Assembly (NCBI RefSeq): GCF_030269125.1
Contig: NZ_BSSM01000024.1
Coordinates: 1 to 64,000 of the forward strand
Length of the DNA stretch: 64,000 nt
Source: Streptomyces hygroscopicus subsp. hygroscopicus
GTDB lineage: Bacteria > Actinomycetota > Actinomycetes > Streptomycetales > Streptomycetaceae
Reading direction: 5' to 3'
How positions within the stretch are numbered: the stretch's first letter is position 1; each line of letters begins with the position of its first letter. A model generated the notes under the pieces. The model saw nothing but the letters and a program-made list of their open reading frames with translations, made no database searches and was not told the origin of the DNA. Positions 50,401-56,300 of the stretch are shown here, one piece after another. Both the position numbers and the translations under genes were made by a program.

Positions 50401-53207
50401 CCACCGACGGACCGCTCCCGGCCGGACTGCTGCACGAGCCGTTCCTGGAGCGCGCCCGGCGCACCCCGGACAGCACCGCCGTCGTCTCCGCGACCGGCAC
50501 CGTCACCTACGGCGAACTGGACCGGGTCTCCCTGGCCGTCGCCCGCACCCTGCGCGCCTCCGGCGTCGAGGACGGCGACCTCGTCGGCGTCCTCGCGCAC
50601 CGCGGCTGGGAACAGGTCGCCTCCGCCCTCGGCGTCCTGCGCGCCGGCGCCGCCTACCTGCCCCTCGACAGCGGCCTGCCGCCCGCCCGGGTGGCGCGCT
50701 CCCTCGAACACGCCGGGGCGGTCGCCCTGCTCGCGCCCGAGGAGACGACCGTCGAGGGGGCGGTACCCGGGGGCGTCACCGTCCTGCGGTTCACCGAGGC
50801 CGTCGACCGCGGCACCGCCCTCGGCGCCGACCACGACCCGCGCCCCGCCACCGCCCCCGGCGACCTGGCGTACGTCATCTACACCTCCGGCTCCACCGGC
50901 GACCCCAAGGGCGTGATGACCGACCACCGGGGCGCCCTGAACACCGTCACCGACATCAACGAGCGCTTCGAGGTCCACGCCGAGGACCGGGTGTTCGCCC
51001 TCTCCTCCCTCGGCTTCGACCTGTCCGTGTACGACATCTTCGGCACCCTCGCCGCCGGTGCCGCGCTCGTCCTGCCCGGCCGGGGAGAGGAGCGCGACCC
51101 GGTCCGCTGGGCCCGGCTCCTCGCCGACCACGGGGTCACCGTGTGGAACTCCGTACCGGCCCTGATGGAGATGCTCCTCGTGCACGCCGCCGGCAACCCG
51201 GCCGTGGACGTGAGCGGCCTGCGCCTGGTCATGCTCAGCGGCGACTGGATCCCCGTCAGCCTGCCCGACCGCATCCGCGCGGTCGCCCCGAAGGCCGAGG
51301 TGATCAGCCTCGGCGGCGCCACCGAGGCGTCGATCTGGTCGGTGCTGCACCCGATCGGCACCGTCGACGCGGAGCGCCCGAGCATCCCGTACGGCCGCCC
51401 CATGCGCAACCAGCGCATGTACGTCCTCGACGACGCCCTCCGGCTGCGCCCCACCGGCGTGCCCGGCGCCCTGTTCATCGCGGGAGCGGGCCTCGCCGTC
51501 GGCTACCGCAACGCGCCGGACCTCACCGGCCGCGCCTTCCCCGTCCACCCCGTCACCGGCGAACGCCTCTACCGCACCGGCGACCTGGCGCGCCTGCTGC
51601 CCGACGGCGACCTGGAGTTTCTCGGCCGCGCCGACTCCCAGGTCAAGGTGCGCGGCATGCGCATCGAACTGGGCGAGATCGAGTCGGCGTTGCTGCGGGC
51701 CGAGGGGGTCCGCGCGGCGGCCGCGCTGGTCGAGGGGACGGGCATGACGGCGCAGCTGGCGGCGTACGTGGTGCGGGACGTACCGCGGCCGACCGCTGTT
51801 CCCGGGGCTCAGGAGCCGCGGACCACGGGCGCCGCGGCCCCCGCCACCCTCGACGCCACCCGCGTGCGCCGGCTGGAGACCCGGCTCCGTCAGCCGGGCC
51901 GCCGCGAGGACCTCGCCGGGCGGGAGATCGTCCCCATCGCCCTGCCCGCCGACAGCGGACAGCTGCGCGCCACCTCCGCCGCGTGGAGCGCGGCGACCGG
52001 CTTCGGCACGGGCACGGTCTGCGCCGCCGACCTGTACGCGCTGCTCACCGTGCTCGCCCGCCAGGACGCCGACGGAGTGCCCCGGTACGCCTACGGCTCG
52101 GCCGGGGGCCTGTACCCCGTGCAGACGTACGTCGCGGTCGCGCCGGGCGGCGTCGACGGCGTCCCCGCCGGCGCGTACTACCTCGACCCGGCGGGCCCCG
52201 CCCTGGTCGCGATGGACGGCCCCGACGGCGCCGGACGCGCCCTGGAACCGCTGCTGTTCGACGAGTCCAACCGGGCCCTGGCGGGCGCGGCGGGCTTCGC
52301 CGTCTACCTCGTGGCCCGCAATGCCGCCGTGACCCCGGTCTACGGCGGCCTGGCGGGCAGGTTCGGACTGCTGGAGGCCGGCGCCATGGCGCAGCTGCTG
52401 CGGCAGCGCGCCGGTGACTGCCGGATCGGCCTGTGCCCGATCGGGGACGTGTACGCCGAGCCGCTGCACGAGGTGCTGCGCCTGGAGGACGACCAGACGG
52501 TCCTGCACACCCTCCTGGGCGGCCCCCTCGCGGGCGCGGTCACCGCCGCCGGCGCGACGCCGTGGGAGGAGACGCTCCGTGCCTCACTGGCCCGGCAGCT
52601 CCCCGCCTACATGGTCCCCCGGCACATCCGGATCGCCGACGCGCTGCCCCTGTCGGCCAACGGCAAGGTGGACCGCAAGGCGCTGGCCCGGCTGGGCGAC
52701 CCGGTCCCGGCCGCGCCGGCGACGGCGCCGGCGACGGCGACGGCGACGGCATCGGCGTCGGCAACGGCCGTGGCTCCCACGCCCGTCGCCGCGCCCGCGC
52801 CCGCGCCGACGGTCCCGTCCGGCTCCGCGGTGGAGCGGCTCACCACCCTGTGGCAGGAGGTGATGGAGGGCCAGGAACTCGCCATCGACACGAACTTCTT
52901 CGACGCGGGCGCCACCTCACTCCACCTCGTACGGGTCCAGCGGCGCGTCACCGAGGAGTTCGGAGTCGAACTGTCCGTCGTGGACATGTTCGACCGCCCG
53001 ACGGTACGGCTCCTCGCCGAGCTGCTCGAGAGCACCGCCCCCGCCCCGGCCGCCCCGGCCGCTCCGGTCACCCCGGCCGCTCCGGTCACCCCGGCCGCGG
53101 CCCCCCAGGCCCAGGACGCGGAACCGGCCGCCGGCCGGCGCAGGCACCACGAGCGGCGGCGCGCCGTACGCCGCTCGGGCGGACCCGAAGCCCCGTCCGC
53201 CGACTGA
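44475..53207 (+). CDS. NRPS, C-A(Gly, LLM insert)-T-Cy-A(Cys, oxidase insert)-T
   Basis: This 2910-residue protein is the most unusual in the window. C (HHMVGDAWS ~205) carries a repeat-coded acidic insertion. A1 is split between cores A4 and A5 by a luciferase-like monooxygenase (about residues 779-1122). Its pocket reads D-I-L-Q-L-G-M-V-W, a glycine code. T1 has GGHS, Ser ~1462. The next condensation domain is a heterocyclisation domain (DTLIADGGS at ~1661, the DxxxxDxxS motif). A2 reads D-L-Y-N-M-S-L-I-W, one conservative change from the cysteine code. It holds a SagB-type FMN oxidase (about 2463-2685) between A8 and A10. T2 has Ser ~2815, then a Pro/Ala linker and arginine-rich tail. Predicted action: add an oxidised glycine, then Cys, cyclise it and oxidise to thiazole. 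GTG 44475 overlaps the PKS stop. Confidence 0.93.
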   Translation: MTKPTGREHRLARLTPEQRAAFEARTRGRAVANATAPPDADRKSAITPAEGPVPLSFGQERLWFLEQLAPGLGVHNEYVALRLTGALDLSALDAALTRLADRHDALRTVVEVADGVPVQRVLPPGRSVLDVVEVDGSGTDGSGTDDGETDDGEAADASAARCSIAERSIAEREAARPFDLARGPLFRAVLIRSAPDRALLLVVNHHMVGDAWSRAVLVDELCSGYRDQLEGDGAEPAPPPLRYGDWAAWQRRELTDEHLADHLSYWRERLAGTPPLLDLVTDRPRPAVPSHRGGRTRFTLDARLTEAVESAARQARATPFMVTLAAWQAVLMRHSGQEDVVVGVPTAGRDRPELAGLAGMFVNSLVLRADLSGDPTFEELLAQVRETSLGAFAHAEVPFERLVRELSPDRALGHAPLYQVQFGYRNVPERELSLPGVRVEPVDLDNGLCRTDLSLELARSGDVTEGICEFSRDLFDATTAQTLTGALERVLRRATADPGLRLSELLALTPAEQAVLDAAGDGGRVADGTPDVLASFAEAVRSHPDAEAVVSGGTTLTFRALHERARRIAAHLRTAGVRPGDRVGIGLRRGADLPAALLAVLMSGAAYVPLDPDYPAQRLGYVCGDATPSAVLVHTPTREAFASGIVPDGTALVDLDHEAGTPHAAGTEPAHAAADPEAPAYVIHTSGSTGRPKGVVVLHRNLTAFLAAMDKVVGTGGEPVTWLAVTSVSFDISVLELLWTVSRGHRVVIGPDKDTAAPVTTETAPVPAKATPAAAGSAPEFSLFYFASDTGHTLPGPDQYRLLMDGARFADEHGLSAVWLPERHFHAFGGPFPAPSVLAAALATATRRIGIRAGSVVMPLHHPVRVAEEWAVVDNLSGGRVGLSFASGWHMDDFVLAKDAYDDRQRRTVEGLDTVRRLWRGERVPFEGPAGRTVEVGVLPRPVQGELPVWLTSSGSPETCRRAGETGARLLTHLLGQSVEDLAERIAVYRDAWRSAGHAGEPHVTLMLHTFVGADADDVRAHAWEPFREYLRSSVGLIENMARALGVDITADDFTDDDQEALLDHACARYLADSSLIGTVEDRLPLVRRLTEAGVDEIACLVDFGVDADAAAAAWPALAELRSRAAASAAPGTGTPAGAGPAAVGADLTALVRAHGVTHLQCTPSQARALLDEEDTAALGTLRELLLGGEPLDADLVRALAGHLRGTLRNMYGPTETTVWSTTDTVDPAEGTVTIGRPIAGTTVRVLDPHGRRVPLGVPGELHIGGAGVTAGYLGRPELTAERYVTTGEGELLYRTGDIVRVRPDGRLQYLSRNDNQLKIRGFRVEAGEVEAALTALPSVRQCVVTAHAPGTSRAALAAHVVPADPGRPPAPAELRAELARRLPGFLVPSHYVLLDALPLTGNGKIDRGALPAPGPLGRENGTAFTAPTTPTEETIARVWREALGAERVGVHDDFFELGGHSLLATQVVAGIRRALGVRLPLRTLFEAPTVAALARAVDDTGTDTGAAAGQRDTAAPAGLHPDPEHRHDPFPLTEVQRAYWIGRSGAVGGDVSCHLYVELDLDDVDLTRLETSWQSLVRRHDALRIVVDEDGEQRVLADVPDYRIGAEDLRALDAADRERRLEATRQAMSHQVLPSDTWPLFDIRASRTTGSAVRLHLGIDTLIADGGSVQILLRELLAVYRGELDPEPMELSFRDYVVAERARREGPERARDLAYWRDRLDTLPPAPPLPLAQRPEQLTETRFRRREAHLDAGLWARLKERAAAARITPSALALAAYATVLGAWSGTDRFTLNLTLFNRVGDHPELPSLVGDFTALTMLEIDGATEDAFEARARRIQDRLWNDLDHQLVSGVWVAGELARRRGVAEAVMPVVFTSELGAADAGATPPAGLGARVAYTITQTPQVWLDHQIAEDGGRLRLTWDAVEALFAPGTLDDMFDAYTALLTALAREPLAWSDPHREILPPRQAARYTVLNATDGPLPAGLLHEPFLERARRTPDSTAVVSATGTVTYGELDRVSLAVARTLRASGVEDGDLVGVLAHRGWEQVASALGVLRAGAAYLPLDSGLPPARVARSLEHAGAVALLAPEETTVEGAVPGGVTVLRFTEAVDRGTALGADHDPRPATAPGDLAYVIYTSGSTGDPKGVMTDHRGALNTVTDINERFEVHAEDRVFALSSLGFDLSVYDIFGTLAAGAALVLPGRGEERDPVRWARLLADHGVTVWNSVPALMEMLLVHAAGNPAVDVSGLRLVMLSGDWIPVSLPDRIRAVAPKAEVISLGGATEASIWSVLHPIGTVDAERPSIPYGRPMRNQRMYVLDDALRLRPTGVPGALFIAGAGLAVGYRNAPDLTGRAFPVHPVTGERLYRTGDLARLLPDGDLEFLGRADSQVKVRGMRIELGEIESALLRAEGVRAAAALVEGTGMTAQLAAYVVRDVPRPTAVPGAQEPRTTGAAAPATLDATRVRRLETRLRQPGRREDLAGREIVPIALPADSGQLRATSAAWSAATGFGTGTVCAADLYALLTVLARQDADGVPRYAYGSAGGLYPVQTYVAVAPGGVDGVPAGAYYLDPAGPALVAMDGPDGAGRALEPLLFDESNRALAGAAGFAVYLVARNAAVTPVYGGLAGRFGLLEAGAMAQLLRQRAGDCRIGLCPIGDVYAEPLHEVLRLEDDQTVLHTLLGGPLAGAVTAAGATPWEETLRASLARQLPAYMVPRHIRIADALPLSANGKVDRKALARLGDPVPAAPATAPATATATASASATAVAPTPVAAPAPAPTVPSGSAVERLTTLWQEVMEGQELAIDTNFFDAGATSLHLVRVQRRVTEEFGVELSVVDMFDRPTVRLLAELLESTAPAPAAPAAPVTPAAPVTPAAAPQAQDAEPAAGRRRHHERRRAVRRSGGPEAPSAD
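44880..44989 (+). repeat. tandem repeats coding an acidic insertion in a C domain
   Basis: Two 15-bp copies GGCAGCGGGACCGAC (44880-44909) are followed by degenerate GACGACGG-GAG units, and two 15-bp copies TTCGATCGCCGAGCG (44960-44989). They stay in frame and code for Gly/Ser/Thr/Asp/Glu-rich sequence and a duplicated SIAER, lengthening the loop before the HHxxxD motif of the first C domain. Confidence 0.85.
46813..47845 (+). other. inserted luciferase-like monooxygenase domain
   Basis: This is the domain within the NRPS at 44475-53207. It runs from FSLFYFASD through ADEHGLSAVWLPERHFHAFGG, GSVVMPLHHPVRVAEEWAVV and GLSFASGWHMDDF to VDEIACLVDFGVD. This is the natural-product-type bacterial luciferase-like flavin monooxygenase, flanked by Ala/Pro/Thr-rich linkers. 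The A domain continues normally after it. Known NRPS with this arrangement include the myxothiazol glycine module (MtaG). A similar domain is proposed in althiomycin biosynthesis. Confidence 0.9.
51860..52525 (+). other. inserted SagB/McbC-type FMN oxidase domain
   Basis: This is the domain within the second A domain of the NRPS at 44475-53207. It starts near TRVRRLETRLRQPGRRED and has the hallmark RYAYGSAGGLYPVQTYV, then EPLLFDES and the GLCPIGDV segment. This family oxidises azolines to azoles, as in EpoB and BlmIII. It sits before the A10 motif (ANGKVDR at ~2728), so it interrupts the A domain. Confidence 0.88.
53055..53090 (+). repeat. two 18-bp tandem repeats in the C-terminal linker
   Basis: Two exact 18-bp units code for repeated Ala-Pro-Val-Thr-Pro-Ala between the last carrier domain and the arginine-rich tail of the NRPS. 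They resemble flexible inter-domain linkers. Confidence 0.85.
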
Positions 53208-53213
53208 GGCCCA

Positions 53214-53251
53214 CCGCGCGGGCGGGACGGCACCGCCGCCCGCCCGCGCGG
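53214..53251 (+). terminator. 13-bp hairpin between NRPS and PKS genes (attenuator or processing site)
   Basis: A perfect 13-bp inverted repeat (CCGCGCGGGCGGG and its complement) with a 12-nt loop lies 7 bp after the NRPS stop and 67 bp before the PKS start. It lies within a run of co-directional genes, so it may only partly terminate transcription or stabilise an mRNA end. Confidence 0.55.
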
Positions 53252-53317
53252 CCCTCGACCGCGGCCCGCACCGCCAGGGCACGCGGCCCGTACCGCCCCG
53301 ATAGGAGAAAGACTTCG

Positions 53318-56300
53318 ATGACCAGTCAGGACACCGGGTACGGTCCCGACGCCTCGGCGGACCTGCCGGACGCGATCGCCGTGACCGGACTCGCCTGCCG
53401 GTTCCCCGGCGCGCCCGACGCCACGGCCTTCTGGACCGGTCTGCTGGCCGGCCGCGACAGCATCACCTTCCGCGACCGCGACGAGCTGGCCGCCCTCGGC
53501 GTGCCCGCCGACCGCCTCGCGGACCCCCGGTTCGTGCCCGCCGGGGGAGTGCTGGAGGGCATCGACGAGTTCGACGCCGAGTACTTCGGCATCACCCCCG
53601 CCGACGCCGCGCTGATGGACCCCCAGCAGCGGCTGTTCCTCCAGTGCGCGGTGACCGCGCTGGAGGACGCCGGGCAGCGCACCCGGAACACGGCGGGCGA
53701 CGTCGCGGTCTACGCGTCGGCCGGCTTCAACTCGTACCTGACCCATCATTTGCTGCCGCACGCCGCGCAGCTCGGCCACCGTGCCGACGTGCAGTGGCTG
53801 GCCGGTGGCGACAAGGACTACCTGGCCACGCAGACGTCGTACCGGCTCGGCCTGACCGGCCCGAGCCTCAGCGTGCAGACCGCCTGCTCCTCCGCTCTGG
53901 TGGCCGTCCACCTCGCCGGGGAGGCGCTGCTCAGCGGGGAGTGCGACATCGCCCTCGCGGGAGCGGTGTCCGCGGGCGTCGCCCAGGGGCTCGGCTATCT
54001 GCACACCGAGGGCGGCATCCTGTCGGCCGACGGCCGCTGCCGGCCCTTCGACGCCGACGCGACCGGCACCGTCTTCGGCAGCGGGGTCGGCGTCGTCGTC
54101 CTCAAGCGACTCGCGGACGCGGTGCGGGACGGCGACACGGTACGGGCCGTGCTGCTCGGCTCCGCGCTGAGCAACGACGGCGACCGGAAGGTCGGCTTCA
54201 CCGCGCCCGGCCTGGACGGGCAGGTCCGGGCCATCACCGCGGCACAGGCCGTCGCCGGGGTGGAACCCGCCGACATCTCCCTCATCGAGGCGCACGGCAC
54301 CGGAACCGCCCTCGGCGACCGCATCGAACTCACCGCGCTCAACCGGGTGTTCGCCGACGCTCCGGACGACCGCCGGGTCCTCGGCGCGGTCAAGTCCAAC
54401 GTCGGCCACCTGGACACCTGCGCGGGCATGGCCGGGCTCATCAAGACCGTGCTCGCCCTCCACCACCGCACGCTGCCGCCCACCGCGCACTTCGAGACGC
54501 CGTCCGAGGACCTGGATCCGCGACGCTTCCGCGTCCTCACCGCCCCCGAGCCGTGGCCCGGCGCGGACGGCACGCGCGTGGCGGGCGTCAGCTCCTTCGG
54601 CATCGGCGGCACCAACGCGCACGTGGTGCTCCAGGACGCGCCGCCCGCCGCCCGCCCCGCCGCACCCGCCGGCGGTGCGAGCGCCTGGCAGGTACTGCCG
54701 CTGTCCGCCCGCGCCCCCGAGGCCCTGGACCGCCTCACCGAACGGTTCCGCGAGGCGCTGGCCGGCCCCGACGCCCCGGACCTCGCCGACACCGCCCACA
54801 CCGTGCAGACGGGCCGCGAGCCCCATCCGTGGCGCCGGGCGGTCGTGGTGGGGCCCGGCCGTCCGGAGGCCCTCGGCGCCGGCCCTTCCGGAGCGGCCGT
54901 GCGTGCGGCGGACACCTTCCCGGGCGTGGCCCTGCTCTACCCCGGCCAGGGCGCCGGGAGCCCCGGTATGGCCGCCGAACCGTACGCGCACGAGCCCGTC
55001 TTCCGCGCCGCCCTCGACCGCTGCCTGGACGCTCTGCGGCCCTGGACCGACGCCCCGCTGCGCGAACTCCTGCTGGATCCGGCGCACGTCGGCGGCCTCG
55101 ACCGCACCGAGGCGGCCCAGCCCGCCCTGTTCGCGGTCGGACACGCGCTGACCGAGTGGTGGACCGCGCTCGGCCTGCGGCCGACCGCGCTGGCCGGGCA
55201 CAGCGTCGGCGAACTCGTCGCGGCCTGTGCCGCGGGGGTGTTCACGCTGCCGGACGCGGCCCGGCTCGTCGCCCGGCGCGGCGCGCTGATGGGCACGATG
55301 CCCGAGGGCGCCATGCTCGCCGTACCGCTGCCGGAGACCGAACTGCGCGCCGTCCTCGCGGACTGGAAGGAGGACGAGGCGCCCGCGCCCGAGATCGCCA
55401 CGGTCAACGCACCCGACCGCTGCGTGGCGGCCGGCGACCCCGCCGCGATCGCCCGCCTCGCGGACGTGCTCGCCGACGCGGGCGTGCCGGCCCGCCCGCT
55501 GTCCGTGCGGCACGCCTTCCACAGCCGCCACGCCGACGGCCTGCTGGACGACTTCGCCGAACTGGTCGCCGCCACACCGATGCGGCCGCCCGTCATCCCC
55601 CTGGTCTCCTCCGTCCTCGGGCGGCCCCTCGGCGCCGCGGAGGCGACGTCACCGCGGTACTGGGCCCGGCAACTGCGGGAACCGGTCCGCTTCGCCGACG
55701 CCCTGCGCGCCCTGCCGGACGGCGTGATCCTGCTGGAGGCCAGCCCCGGCACCGCCCTCACCGGCTTCGCGCGCCGCACCCTCGGTGCCGGCCGGACCGC
55801 CCTCCCGGGCCTCGGCCGCGCCGGCGCCGAGCCCCCGACCCGCCTGGCCACCGTGGCCCGGCTGTGGGAACACGGCGCCGGCCTCGACTGGACGGCGCTG
55901 GGGGAGCGGACCGGCCGCCGCCGGATACCCCTGCCGACGTATCCCTTCGCCCGAACCCGCCACTGGTTCGAACCCGCCGCCACGCCGACGGCCGCTTTCG
56001 GGCCCGTCCGGTCCGACTCGGCCGCGCGGCCCGGCACCGGCTCCTCCGCCGCGGCGCGGCCCGGCCCCCTCCGCACCGCACCGGACACGAACGGGCCGGC
56101 CCCCACCACCGGGATCGACGACTGGTTCCACGTCCTCACCTGGTCGCCCACCCTGCCCCCCGCTCCCGCCCCCGTACCCGGCGCGGTCCTCCTCCTCGCC
56201 GACCGATCCGGCCTCGCCGACGAGATCGCGGCACGCCTCACCGGCGCCGGAGCCCGCGTCCACCGGGTGAGCGCCGGCGCCCCGGGGTCCGGCCTGGCCG

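Noticed and set aside
44739..52508. Very long open frame on the minus strand opposite the NRPS gene
   Set aside because: It is the antisense shadow of a GC-rich coding strand: Gly/Val/Arg/Gln-rich translation, no domains, while the plus strand carries clear NRPS motifs. The same applies to minus-strand frames at 19719-23156, 23187-27887, 35614-38685, 39742-44331 and 58162-62397.
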